Positions 9,681 to 19,444 of a stretch of DNA of 64,000 nucleotides are shown piece after piece. Within the stretch, counting starts at the first letter, position 1. Every line of letters begins with the position of its first letter. The notes under the pieces are model-generated. The model worked only from the letters and a program-made list of their open reading frames with translations, had not been told where the DNA came from and did no database searches. This DNA comes from Chloroflexota bacterium. GTDB taxonomy: Bacteria > Chloroflexota > Dehalococcoidia > Bin125. Where the stretch lies: positions 62,001-126,000 of the forward strand of contig JAPPJZ010000033.1 of assembly GCA_028874365.1 (NCBI GenBank). Direction: 5' to 3'. A program made the translations under genes and the position numbers.

Positions 9681-10737
9681 CGCTGACCTGGGACCGGCGC
9701 TGGCGGCCGTGATCGACCAGCGCCGCAGCCTGAGCGATCCCGAGGCGTCGGCTGCGATGAATGCGCTGATGTCTGGCGAGGCCGATGAAGTCCAGGCGGC
9801 GGCGTTGCTCACCGGGCTGCGAATGAACGGTGAGTCGGTCGACGAAGTGGTCGGCTTGGCCCGCGCGATGCGCGAGCACGCGCTCCGAGTCAACCTGTCC
9901 GAGCTACCGCGCTTGGCCGACACCGCCGGGACCGGAGGCTCAGGCAAGCACACCTTCAACTCCTCCACGGCGGCCGCTTTCGTGCTCGCCGGATGCGGTG
10001 TGCCCGTCGCCAAACACGGCAATCGAGCGATGTCGTCAAGCGTCGGCAGCGCCGATGTGCTCGAAGCGCTGGGCGGACAGATCAGTCTGAGCCCTGATCA
10101 GGCCGCGGGCTTGATTCGCGAGGTCGGGTTCGGGTTCCTCTTCGCCCAGGCGTTTCATCCGGCAATGCGCTTCGTCGCACCGATCCGTCGACGGATCGGC
10201 ATCCGAACCGTCTTCAACATCCTTGGTCCGCTCACCAACCCCGCTCGAGCGACGCACCAGCTGATCGGCGTTGCCCGCCCCGAGCTTGGTCCCCTGATGG
10301 CGACCGCCTTGGGCCGGCTCGGTGTCCGACGCGGACTCGTGGTCCACGGCCACGAGGGACTCGATGAGGTGTCCCCCTCGGGCGAGACCACTTGCTGGCA
10401 GGTCGATGGCGATGAGTTAACCGAGTTCACCGTTGCCCCGCAGGACTTCCAGATCCGACCGGTAGCCCTCTCAGCCGTTCGCGGCGGCGAAACCGCCGTG
10501 AAATCCGCATCGATGATGCGTGAAGTGCTGGGCGGCAAGACGTCTGCCCTCACCGGCTTCGTCACCCTCAACGCCGCCGCCGGCCTGCTCGCCGCCGACG
10601 AAGTCCCCACCTTCGCCGAAGGCGTCAGCCGAGCGGCGGAGTGCATCGACGACCAGCGCGCGTTACGCAAGCTGGAACTCTGGGTCGACCGCTCCCAGGC
10701 GATCGCCGATCCAGCCGAAGCGACTGAGGCGACATAA
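9673..10737 (+). CDS. trpD: Anthranilate phosphoribosyltransferase
   Basis: DTAGTGGSGKHTFNSSTAAAFVLAGCGVPVAKHGNRAMSS, GIRTVFNILGPLTNPA. Confidence 0.96.
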
Positions 10738-11522
10738 TGCCTTCAGTCCTTGAGCGCATCGTCGCCGAGACCCGTAGCTCTGTCGCGGAGCGCAAGCTGG
10801 AGACTCCCGTCGAGGATCTGCAGCGCCGGGCTGAGCTGCGAACCGTCCGTAACGACTTCATCAATGTGCTCAACCAACCGGGCGTCGGCCTGATGGCCGA
10901 GATCAAGCGCGGGTCACCCTCAAAGGGGCTGTTCGCGCCAGATCTCGTCCCCGCAGACCTGGCTCGGACGTATCGAGACATCGGAGCCGTTGCCGTGTCG
11001 GTCCTGACCGCGCCCGCATTCTTCTCCACAGACGACGATCTCTGCGCCGCCGTCGCGGCGCTCGCCGGCAGCGGCATCCCATTGCTGCGCAAGGAATTCC
11101 ACGTCGACCCGTACCAAATCGCCGAAGCGGCAGCGCTCGGAGCGGACGCCTACCTGCTGATCGCCAAGACGCTGGATGCCGCCGACCTGAGCGAACTTTC
11201 GCGAGCGGGCGAGGAATACGGACTCACGGCGTTCGTCGAAGTGACCGACGAGATGGAAACCGCAATGGCGCTCGACGCCGGAGCCCGGGCGATTGGGATC
11301 AACAACCGCGACCTGCATACATTTGAGGAGGACCTGGGCACTACGGAACGCCTCCGTCGATTCATCCCCGATTCGGTGCCCGTCGTCGCGGCGAGCGGCG
11401 TACGCACGCGGGAGGACATGAAGCGCATGGAGGATTGCGGCGTGAATGCGGTCCTGATCGGTGAAGCGTTGTCCTCCGCTGCCGATCCGCAGGCAAAGGC
11501 GCGAGAGTTGCTGGGCCGATGA
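10737..11522 (+). CDS. trpC: Indole-3-glycerol phosphate synthase
   Basis: LMAEIKRGSPSKGLF, PLLRKEFHVDPYQI, AIGINNRDLHTF; TAATG overlap with trpD. Confidence 0.96.
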   Translation: MPSVLERIVAETRSSVAERKLETPVEDLQRRAELRTVRNDFINVLNQPGVGLMAEIKRGSPSKGLFAPDLVPADLARTYRDIGAVAVSVLTAPAFFSTDDDLCAAVAALAGSGIPLLRKEFHVDPYQIAEAAALGADAYLLIAKTLDAADLSELSRAGEEYGLTAFVEVTDEMETAMALDAGARAIGINNRDLHTFEEDLGTTERLRRFIPDSVPVVAASGVRTREDMKRMEDCGVNAVLIGEALSSAADPQAKARELLGR

Positions 11523-12202
11523 CGTTTGTCAAAGTCTGTTCAGTGCGAGCCGTCGAGCACGCGGTCTGGGCGCGTGAAGCCGGAGCGGATGAAATCGGAA
11601 TGATCTTCGCCGATGCGCCGAGACGTATCGACCTCAAGGTCGCACGGGCAATCCGCCGCGAGCTGGGACCTCGAGTTGAGATCGTCGAGTCGACGACCGA
11701 AGCCGTTGAGCGAGAACGTCATGAAGCCAATCAGCCACTGCTCGTTGGCGTGTTCGCGAGACAGTCCGTCGAAGATATCGAGCGGGTGCTGGAGCGGGTC
11801 GATCTTGATCTGATTCAACTCAGCGGCGGAGAACATCCGGCCCTTGCCGCGCGAATCCGCCGCCCGGTCGTACGCGTGATTCACGTGGCCGACGGCATGG
11901 ACGCAGGATCAGTGCTGCGCGAGATAGATCGCGCGCCACACGCGATCACGATGCTCGACGCCAGGTCAACGCAGGGCGGCGGCATGGGACAGCGCATCGA
12001 CTGGTCGATTGCAGCCGAGGTGGCATCGAACCGCCCCCTGGTCCTGGCCGGCGGCCTCAACCCCGACAACGTCGCGGAAGCAGTTCGCGTCGTCCGTCCC
12101 TGGGCAGTCGATGCGTCCTCCGGCCTCGAAACCGATGGAACCAAGGATCGCGAGAAAATCCGCGCGTTCATCGCAGCGGCCAAGGCTGGGGGTCTGTCGT
12201 GA
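11519..12202 (+). CDS. trpF: Phosphoribosylanthranilate isomerase
   Basis: [48 protein letters not shown]. Confidence 0.94.
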   Translation: MTFVKVCSVRAVEHAVWAREAGADEIGMIFADAPRRIDLKVARAIRRELGPRVEIVESTTEAVERERHEANQPLLVGVFARQSVEDIERVLERVDLDLIQLSGGEHPALAARIRRPVVRVIHVADGMDAGSVLREIDRAPHAITMLDARSTQGGGMGQRIDWSIAAEVASNRPLVLAGGLNPDNVAEAVRVVRPWAVDASSGLETDGTKDREKIRAFIAAAKAGGLS

Positions 12203-13380
12203 CAAGAGAAAGCGGAGCCTTCGGTCCCTTCGGCGGACAGTTCGCACCGGAAACATTGATGCCCGCCTTGGCGGAGCTGGAGGACGAATGGGAACAGGCC
12301 CAGTCCGACCCGGCGTTTCGCTCCGAGCTCGACGCGATGTTGCGCGACTACGTCGGTCGCGAGACGCCCTTGACCCACGCTGAGCGCCTCTCGGAACAGC
12401 TCGGCGGGGCGCAGATCTGGCTCAAGCGAGAGGACCTCGCGCACACCGGCGCGCACAAGATCAACAACGCGCTGGGTCAGGTCTTGCTGGCTCGCCGCAT
12501 GGGCAAGCCCAGGATCATCGCCGAGACCGGCGCCGGGCAACACGGCGTTGCAACTGCGACCGCCTGCGCTCGCTTCGGCATCGAATGCATCGTCTACATG
12601 GGCGAGGAAGACGTCCGCCGCCAGGCCCTCAACGTGTTCCGCATGAATCTGCTGGGCGCTGAGGTTGTTCCCGTCAAATCCGGCGCGCGTACGCTCAAGG
12701 ACGCAATCAACGAATCAATCCGAGACTGGGTGACCAACGTCCGGACCACCCACTACCTGATCGGCAGCGCCATCGGACCGCACCCATATCCCGTCATCGT
12801 GCGCGAGCTCCAGTCCTGCATCGGTCGTGAGGCGAAGGATCAGTTGCAGAAGAAGATCGGCAAGCTGCCCGATGTCGCCATCGCCTGCGTCGGCGGCGGA
12901 AGCAATGCAATCGGTTTGTTCCACCCGCTGATCGACGATCCGGTGCGGCTCATCGGCGTTGAAGCCGCCGGCGAAGGCCTCAAAGCGCGTCACGCCGCGA
13001 CACTGTCCGCCGGCTCCCCAGGCGTGCTGCATGGCACGCGAACCTATGTGCTCCAGGATGACCACGGACAGATCACCGAGGCCCACTCGATCTCCGCCGG
13101 CCTCGACTACCCCGGCGTCGGACCGGAGCACGCCTGGCTCATGCTGACCGAACGGGCCGAGTACGTCTCGGTCACAGACGATGAAGCGCTGGACGGACTC
13201 AAGCTGCTCTCGGAGACCGAGGGCATCATCCCCGCCCTCGAAACGGCGCACGCGATCGCCTACGCCGCCAAAGTGGCACCTGCGATGAGTCCCGACGAGA
13301 CGATCCTGATCGGTCTGTCCGGCCGTGGCGACAAGGACGTCGAAATCGTCCGCGACGCGCTCGAGGCGCGGGCGCCATGA
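12199..13380 (+). CDS. trpB: Tryptophan synthase beta subunit
   Basis: [59 protein letters not shown]. Confidence 0.98.
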   Translation: MTRESGAFGPFGGQFAPETLMPALAELEDEWEQAQSDPAFRSELDAMLRDYVGRETPLTHAERLSEQLGGAQIWLKREDLAHTGAHKINNALGQVLLARRMGKPRIIAETGAGQHGVATATACARFGIECIVYMGEEDVRRQALNVFRMNLLGAEVVPVKSGARTLKDAINESIRDWVTNVRTTHYLIGSAIGPHPYPVIVRELQSCIGREAKDQLQKKIGKLPDVAIACVGGGSNAIGLFHPLIDDPVRLIGVEAAGEGLKARHAATLSAGSPGVLHGTRTYVLQDDHGQITEAHSISAGLDYPGVGPEHAWLMLTERAEYVSVTDDEALDGLKLLSETEGIIPALETAHAIAYAAKVAPAMSPDETILIGLSGRGDKDVEIVRDALEARAP

Positions 13381-14252
13381 TCTCGCAGGACGCGCTGGAC
13401 CTCATGGCGCGACCTGCCGAGCAACAGTCGACGATCAAGCTGGTCGCCCAACCCGCGCCCCAGACGGCCTCGGCCTCTGTCTCGTTTGCGCCGAGCGCAT
13501 GGTTGGAGCTGCCCGAACCCGATTTGGTCGAGCCGATCCCCAAGCGAACTCTGGGTCGGATTCGGATGCCCGTGCGCGTCATATTCCTGACTGTGCTCAC
13601 GTTGGCGCTTGCCGCGGGATGGGCGGTCCTCTTGAATCGAACCTCGCTCGACGAAGAGCTCGGATGGGAGTGGTGGTTCGTCGTAGTCCTGGCAGGCGTC
13701 ACGCTGGTCATCGTCGTGTGCTGGATCGTCCTGCCGCGCTGGATCCTCAGGCGGCACCAGGCCAGCGCGCTCGTCGCATGGCGCCGGCCGACGCGCCAGG
13801 ATGTCAATTGGGTATGCGCCGCACTGGCCGTGATGGTCGGAGTCTGGCTTGTCTACTGGGAAATCGTTCCCTGGACCGGTTGGGATTGGGCCCTCCCTGT
13901 CCCGCTGCCCGACGACGCCAACGTCGTGGCGTTCGTTTCTTGGTGGCACGTAGCGATCTTCGCTGCCAGTGCCGTGATCGTTGCGCCAATCGTTGAAGAG
14001 ACGTTCTTCCGCGGTTTCATGCTCGGCGGCCTGAATCGCGTCTGGTGGCTGCTCCCATCGCTGTTGCTTAGCGCCGCCCTGTTCTCGGCCGTGCACTTCA
14101 ATCTCCGCGTCATCATTCCGTTCGCGGTGTTCGGACTGGTTCTCGGCGCGCTATACCTTCGCACGAAGCACCTGACCGCACCCGCTCTGGCGCATGCCTG
14201 TTGGAATCTGGGAGCCACCGCGATGCTGATCATGGAATACGGCGTCGGATGA
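13377..14252 (+). CDS. CPBP-family intramembrane metalloprotease
   Basis: Multiple TM segments; [13 protein letters not shown] and SAVHFNLR motifs. Confidence 0.85.
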   Translation: MISQDALDLMARPAEQQSTIKLVAQPAPQTASASVSFAPSAWLELPEPDLVEPIPKRTLGRIRMPVRVIFLTVLTLALAAGWAVLLNRTSLDEELGWEWWFVVVLAGVTLVIVVCWIVLPRWILRRHQASALVAWRRPTRQDVNWVCAALAVMVGVWLVYWEIVPWTGWDWALPVPLPDDANVVAFVSWWHVAIFAASAVIVAPIVEETFFRGFMLGGLNRVWWLLPSLLLSAALFSAVHFNLRVIIPFAVFGLVLGALYLRTKHLTAPALAHACWNLGATAMLIMEYGVG

Positions 14253-14998
14253 TCGAGCGTCCCATCGTCGAAAACGAACAGGCCGAGCAGCCCCCCGATC
14301 GAGGCTTCGAGGGATTCAAGCTGGTCGGCTGGGGTCTGCTCTGCACGCTCGTCTGGCTGGTGGTGATCGTGATCACTGGCGTGGTCGTCAGCGTCATCGA
14401 CGACGCCGACGAGGCCACCAGCGAGGCCGGATTGTTGGCCTTCGTAATCGGCCAGGGCGTAGCCGGGCTGGTCGGTTGGCTGATTCTGCCCAAACTCATC
14501 ATGCGCCGCCGGCGGACGACACAGATCATCTCCTGGCGGCGTCCAAGAGGCTCGGACATCGCCTGGGCGATCGGCGGACTGCTGCTGATCTACGGGGTCC
14601 TCTTTGCCTACACCGCGATCGTTGACGCTGGCGGTGCTGAATCGCTTCAACCCGAGTCGACCATTGATGACGATCGGTTGTTCATCCATACCTCGGTGAT
14701 AATCGCGCTGGGCATCCTGGTGATCGTCTGCGCGCCGATCTACGAGGAGGCGTTCGCTCGCGGATTCGTCCTGGGCGGCCTGCGGCCTCACTGGGGGATC
14801 GTCCCGGCGTTCATCATCTCGGCGGCGGTGTTCTCGGCCCTGCACGCCGATCTCGGCAGCCTGATCCCATTTGCGATCGCCGGGGTGATACTTGGCATCG
14901 TCTACATGCGCACCGAATCGCTGACGGCGGCATCAATGGCGCACGTGGGCTTCAACGTAATCGGGTTCTCGGCGACGCTGGTACAGCAACTCGGTTGA
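14249..14998 (+). CDS. CPBP-family intramembrane metalloprotease (second copy)
   Basis: YEEAFARGFVLGGL and SALHADL motifs; ATGA overlap with the preceding paralogue. Confidence 0.85.
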   Translation: MIERPIVENEQAEQPPDRGFEGFKLVGWGLLCTLVWLVVIVITGVVVSVIDDADEATSEAGLLAFVIGQGVAGLVGWLILPKLIMRRRRTTQIISWRRPRGSDIAWAIGGLLLIYGVLFAYTAIVDAGGAESLQPESTIDDDRLFIHTSVIIALGILVIVCAPIYEEAFARGFVLGGLRPHWGIVPAFIISAAVFSALHADLGSLIPFAIAGVILGIVYMRTESLTAASMAHVGFNVIGFSATLVQQLG

Positions 14999-15007
14999 GG
15001 AGACACG

Positions 15008-15883
15008 ATGGCGGACCTCGGCAAGCGATATCGCGACGCCTTCGCTGCCTCGGCGGCGCGAGGCGACGGTCCACTGCTGTTCCCGTTCCTCGCGGCCGGG
15101 TTCCCCACCCCCGAGGAGACGCCCGAGCTGGTCCGCGCCGCCATCAGGGGAGGCGCGGCGGGTTTCGAGATCGGAGTGCCCTTCTCCGACCCCCTCGCCG
15201 ACGGTCCAGTGCATCAAGATGCATACACGGTCGCGCTGGCGGCCGGCGCAACGATCGAGACGGCGCTTGATGCCTGCCGCACCGCCCGCCAAACAGCACC
15301 GGACATTCCGATAACCCTGATGGGCTACCTCAACCCGTTCCTGTCCTACGGTTCCTCCGGATCGCGCGACAATCTCGATCCCGGTGAGGCCATCGGTGAC
15401 CCCGTGCAGCCGTTGGCCAAGCGAGCTGCTGAGGCAGGCGTCGACGGCATAATCATCGTCGACCTGCCGGTGGACGAGTCGGATACCGCTCGCGAGGTGT
15501 TCGCGGCGCACGGCATTTCCCTGGTTTACCTGCTCGCGCCCACCTCCACCGACGAGCGGATTGCGGCCGTCGCCGAGCGGGCGTCAGGCTTCATCTATCT
15601 CGTCTCCCTGACTGGCGTGACCGGCGCCCGAGATCAGGTAGCCGCCGATTTCAAGGCGTTCGTCGGCCGTGTACGGGCTCTGACTGACACGCCCTTGGCA
15701 GTCGGATTCGGCATCAGCCGCCGCGAACACGTCGTGGAGGTCGGAAAACTGGTACCCGCTGCTATCATCGGTTCAGCGCTGACCACGACGATCGCGTCGG
15801 CGCCGGTTGACGGCCGCGCTCAGGCCGTCGAACGATATCTCGAGGTGGTCACCGGCCGCCGGAGTGAAGAGACAAGTACATGA
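15008..15883 (+). CDS. trpA: Tryptophan synthase alpha subunit
   Basis: FPFLAAGFPTPEETPEL, FEIGVPFSDPLADGPVHQDA, GFIYLVSLTGVTGAR, VGFGISRREHV. Confidence 0.96.
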   Translation: MADLGKRYRDAFAASAARGDGPLLFPFLAAGFPTPEETPELVRAAIRGGAAGFEIGVPFSDPLADGPVHQDAYTVALAAGATIETALDACRTARQTAPDIPITLMGYLNPFLSYGSSGSRDNLDPGEAIGDPVQPLAKRAAEAGVDGIIIVDLPVDESDTAREVFAAHGISLVYLLAPTSTDERIAAVAERASGFIYLVSLTGVTGARDQVAADFKAFVGRVRALTDTPLAVGFGISRREHVVEVGKLVPAAIIGSALTTTIASAPVDGRAQAVERYLEVVTGRRSEETST

Positions 15884-15963
15884 GCAACCGAACCTGGACG
15901 GTTCCGATGTTCGATGACTGCGTCTATATCTCCGCGGCCGGCATCTTTGAGGCCGGTCGCTAG
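15880..15963 (+). CDS. Candidate small ORF/leader peptide (27 aa, aromatic residues)
   Basis: ATGA overlap with the trpA stop; MSNRTWTVPMFDDCVYISAAGIFEAGR*; 3' end forms a 9-bp stem GCGGCCGGC/GCCGGTCGC. Confidence 0.35.
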   Translation: MSNRTWTVPMFDDCVYISAAGIFEAGR

Positions 15964-16058
15964 ATCGCGTGCCGACGAGATTCGTCGAATCGCTGATCGC
16001 ACCGCTGCAGCACCCATAGACCTGTACCCGCACGTATGGAACTCCTGAGCACCTGACG

Positions 16059-16520
16059 ATGGTCACACCCGATTCAGAGCCTGTCTGGCGACTACGCGGC
16101 ATCCGAGGAGCGACGACCGTCGAGGCGAACACGCGCGTCGACATCATCGAGGCAACCGAAGAGCTGCTGGCCGAGATGATCATTCAGAACGACATCGAAT
16201 CGAGCGAGGTGGCTTCCGTCTGGTTCACGACCACTCAGGACCTCGACGCCGAGTTCCCCGCCGTCGCGGCCCGACTCACATTCAAGTGGAGCCACGCCGC
16301 CCTGATGTGCGGACATGAGATGCACGTACCCGGTGCGTTGCCCTCCTGTTTGCGGATTCTGTTGCACGTCAACACGCCGCTCCGGCAGAACCAGATCCAG
16401 CACGTGTACTTGCGCGGCGCGCGGGTGTTGCGAACCGACTTAACGGTTAACACAGAATCATCGCGATCGGTCGGCGATCTTCTGAGAAGATTCAGAGAGC
16501 CCGAGCCGTACAGCGAGTGA
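16059..16520 (+). CDS. aroH: Chorismate mutase, AroH type
   Basis: [28 protein letters not shown]...[15 protein letters not shown]...LRILLHVNT...[11 protein letters not shown]. Confidence 0.92.
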   Translation: MVTPDSEPVWRLRGIRGATTVEANTRVDIIEATEELLAEMIIQNDIESSEVASVWFTTTQDLDAEFPAVAARLTFKWSHAALMCGHEMHVPGALPSCLRILLHVNTPLRQNQIQHVYLRGARVLRTDLTVNTESSRSVGDLLRRFREPEPYSE

Positions 16521-16536
16521 GCGAGAAGGTAACCAC

Positions 16537-17592
16537 ATGCTGATTGTCATGAGAATGGGCGCGACCGACGAACAGGTTCGGGGTGTGCTCGCACGACTGA
16601 AGGAGTTCGACCTCGAAGGCCACCTGTCCCCCGGCAAGGAGCGCGTCGTGATCGGCGCGGTGGGTGTGATCGGCGACCCCGACATCCGCACCCAGATGTC
16701 ACGGATGAGCGGCGTCGACGAGGTGATCGCAATCTCCCGTCCCTACAAGCTGACCGGGCGAGAGTTCCAGAAAGAAGACACCGTCATCGACGTGGGCGGT
16801 GTCAGGATCGGCGACGGGTCGATGGTCGTGATGGCCGGCCCCTGCTCGATCGAGAACGAAGAGCATATGGTCACGACCGCCAGGGCCGTGGCCGCCTCGG
16901 GAGCCCAAATCCTGCGCGGCGGCGCGTTCAAGCCGCGCACCTCGCCCTACGCCTTCCGCGGGCTCGGTGAGGAAGGTCTCCAGCATCTGGCCGCGGCTCG
17001 CGAAGCCACGGGCCTGCCGGTGATCACCGAGGTCATGGACGCTCGCGACGTGGAACTCGTAGCCCGCTACGCCGACATACTCCAGATCGGCACGCGCAAC
17101 ATGCAGAACTTCATGCTGCTTGACGAGGTCGGCCTCGCGCGCAAGCCAGTGATGCTCAAGCGCGGGCTCTCCTCCACGATCGACGAGTGGCTGCTCGCCG
17201 CCGAGTACATCATGGCCAAGGGCAACCGCGACGTCATCCTCTGCGAGCGCGGCATTCGTACCTTCGAAACCGCAACCCGGAACACGCTCGACCTCTCGGC
17301 CGTGCCTGTCGTGAAGCGGCTCAGCCACCTGCCGATCGTCAGCGACCCGGCGCACGGCACCGGACACTGGTACCTCGTTGAGCCGATGGCCCGTGCTTCA
17401 ATGGCAGTCGGAGCTGACGGCCTGATGGTAGAGGTACACCCCAACCCGGACCACGCGCTCTCGGACGGTCCACAGTCGTTGACGCTTGAGAACTTCGACT
17501 CGCTCATGCGCTCGCTGGAGCGGGTCGGCGAGGCTGTCGGCCACCCGTTGGCGCCACCGCCCCAACTCGCCGCCGCAGCCGTCGCTGACTAG
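16537..17592 (+). CDS. aroF: 3-deoxy-7-phosphoheptulonate (DAHP) synthase
   Basis: N-terminal ferredoxin-like regulatory segment, then [57 protein letters not shown]. Confidence 0.95.
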   Translation: MLIVMRMGATDEQVRGVLARLKEFDLEGHLSPGKERVVIGAVGVIGDPDIRTQMSRMSGVDEVIAISRPYKLTGREFQKEDTVIDVGGVRIGDGSMVVMAGPCSIENEEHMVTTARAVAASGAQILRGGAFKPRTSPYAFRGLGEEGLQHLAAAREATGLPVITEVMDARDVELVARYADILQIGTRNMQNFMLLDEVGLARKPVMLKRGLSSTIDEWLLAAEYIMAKGNRDVILCERGIRTFETATRNTLDLSAVPVVKRLSHLPIVSDPAHGTGHWYLVEPMARASMAVGADGLMVEVHPNPDHALSDGPQSLTLENFDSLMRSLERVGEAVGHPLAPPPQLAAAAVAD

Positions 17593-17710
17593 CGAGAACC
17601 GATTCGTCATTGCCGCGCCTGTCACGGCATTCTCGCTGAGTCGACCACCAGAGTCGGCCTGCAAAATGTCGAGTTACGTCGGCAAAGCGCGGCCATGACG
17701 GGTTGAAAGG

Positions 17711-18256
17711 TCAGAACTCGCTCGTAAGAGCGCGGCGAGCGGCCTCGTCGCGCTGGTCGACTGCTTGCGACTGCTCGCTCTGTTGAACCTTGACTTCGAG
17801 CTGGTCCACCGCGGTGGTCACCGAAGTCTGCATCGTGCGTATCTGGTCACTCAGGCGACGCAGCATCTCCAGCGAGTATCGGTCCGCCTCCAGAGCCTGC
17901 GAGACAGTCTCGGTGGTCGCCTGGCCGCGAATCGCTGCCGCTTCCTGGTTGGCTCGTGTGGTCGTCTCCGTCGCCGACTGGTAAGCCTGATCGACAATGC
18001 TTTGGGCTCGCGCCTCGGCAGCCTGCACCAACTCATGGACGGAGATCTGCTGCTCTGCATCCTGTCGAGCTTGCTGCGCGAGGATCGCCGCCTCTTCCTG
18101 CGTGTGCTGCAGCAGTAGTTCACGTTCCTCGAGCAGCCGCTGCGCTTGGTCTGCCGATGCAGGCGCAGCCATCCGCAAGCGATCGATCAGGTCGAGCAGT
18201 TGTTCACGGTCAACAGTCCAGCCGGAACCGAAGCGACTGCGTCGGCCGTCGAGCAC
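17711..18256 (-). CDS. DivIVA-like coiled-coil protein
   Basis: WTVDREQLLDLIDRLRMAAPASADQAQRLLEERELLLQHTQEEA... long helix; probable N-terminal extension upstream of the GTG (see findings). Confidence 0.6.
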   Translation of the reverse strand: MLDGRRSRFGSGWTVDREQLLDLIDRLRMAAPASADQAQRLLEERELLLQHTQEEAAILAQQARQDAEQQISVHELVQAAEARAQSIVDQAYQSATETTTRANQEAAAIRGQATTETVSQALEADRYSLEMLRRLSDQIRTMQTSVTTAVDQLEVKVQQSEQSQAVDQRDEAARRALTSEF

Positions 18257-18380
18257 GGCCGCCTCGATCTGGTCAATCAGTTCAAGGAGGTCGATGATGA
18301 ACTCCTGCCTGGCGCCCTGGCCCGGTCAACCCTGGTGTTGACTGTACCGCAGGGTTAGCCACGCGGATCCGCGCGCAGGT

Positions 18381-18863
18381 TCAGGCGCGAGGGGGTCCGT
18401 AGCGCTTGATCAACGCCTCATTGACATTGGGCGGCACCAGATCATCGACCGCCTGTCGCAAGGAGGCCAGTTCTCGAATCCGACTCGCCGAGATAAAGAG
18501 GTGCTCGTGGCCGGACATCAGAAACACCGATTCGATATGTGGCGCCATCTTCTTGTTCATCAGCGCCATGTCGAACTCGGCCTCAAATCCGGTCACCGCT
18601 CGGATGCCGCGGACCAGCACGCTGGCGCCTACGTCATCAGCGAAGTTCACGACCAGGCCCGTGAATTTGGCCGCGCGGACGTTGTGACAGTGCTTCGTCG
18701 CGCCCTCGATCATCGCCAGGCGCTCATCCACGTCGAATGTCTCGCTCGAGCGCGGATAGATCGCCATCACGACCTCGTCGAACATGCCCGCAGCGCGCTG
18801 CACAATGTCCAGATGACCGTTGGTGATTGGGTCAAATCCGCCGGGATAGAGCGCGATCGTCAT
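18381..18863 (-). CDS. coaD: Pantetheine-phosphate adenylyltransferase
   Basis: IALYPGGFDPITNGHLDIVQRA, VLVRGIRAVTGFEAEFDMALMNK, SASRIRELASL. Confidence 0.96.
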   Translation of the reverse strand: MTIALYPGGFDPITNGHLDIVQRAAGMFDEVVMAIYPRSSETFDVDERLAMIEGATKHCHNVRAAKFTGLVVNFADDVGASVLVRGIRAVTGFEAEFDMALMNKKMAPHIESVFLMSGHEHLFISASRIRELASLRQAVDDLVPPNVNEALIKRYGPPRA

Positions 18864-19444
18864 GACTGGGCCTCCGCGCGATACGTGTCAACAGCGCCGT
18901 CACCATAGCGCCGTTGGTCAATCCGCACTAGCCCACCGATCCGCTCCGGCGGCGCAGGAACTCCGCCCGACGCCCGCGTCAAGCGTCTCCAGACGGCGAT
19001 CGCTCCTGCCGGCAGGCTGGCCCGCTCCATCAGCGCCTCGACCACCGGTCTTGCGTCGACTCGATAGGGCGGATCGACGAAGATCAGGTCAGGATCGAGC
19101 GCAACCCGCGAGAAGCAGCGCTCCACCGGCAAGCGGTGTACGCGCGCCAGTCCGGTCAATCCGAGTTCCTGGAGATTGCGGCGAATCACCGCACAGGCCG
19201 GGCCATTGCGCTCGACGAAATCGACCGATTCGGCGCCACGGCTCAGCGCCTCGAGCCCCAGGTAACCCGCCCCCGCGTAGAGGTCCAGCACCCGTGCCCC
19301 CTCGACCAACTTCCGCACTTCCGCTCGATCGAAGATGGCCGAGCGCACGACCGCCGTGGCAGGGCGGGTGCCGTTGGCCGGCGATCGCAAGCGGCGACCG
19401 GCCAGCGCACCTCCGACTATGCGCGGATGCGCCCTCGACATCAC
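18860..19444 (-). CDS. rsmD: 16S rRNA (guanine966-N2)-methyltransferase, RsmD family
   Basis: RIVGGALAGRRLRSP, VLDLYAGAGYLGLEALSRGA, LIFVDPPY. Confidence 0.9.
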   Translation of the reverse strand: MMSRAHPRIVGGALAGRRLRSPANGTRPATAVVRSAIFDRAEVRKLVEGARVLDLYAGAGYLGLEALSRGAESVDFVERNGPACAVIRRNLQELGLTGLARVHRLPVERCFSRVALDPDLIFVDPPYRVDARPVVEALMERASLPAGAIAVWRRLTRASGGVPAPPERIGGLVRIDQRRYGDGAVDTYRAEAQS

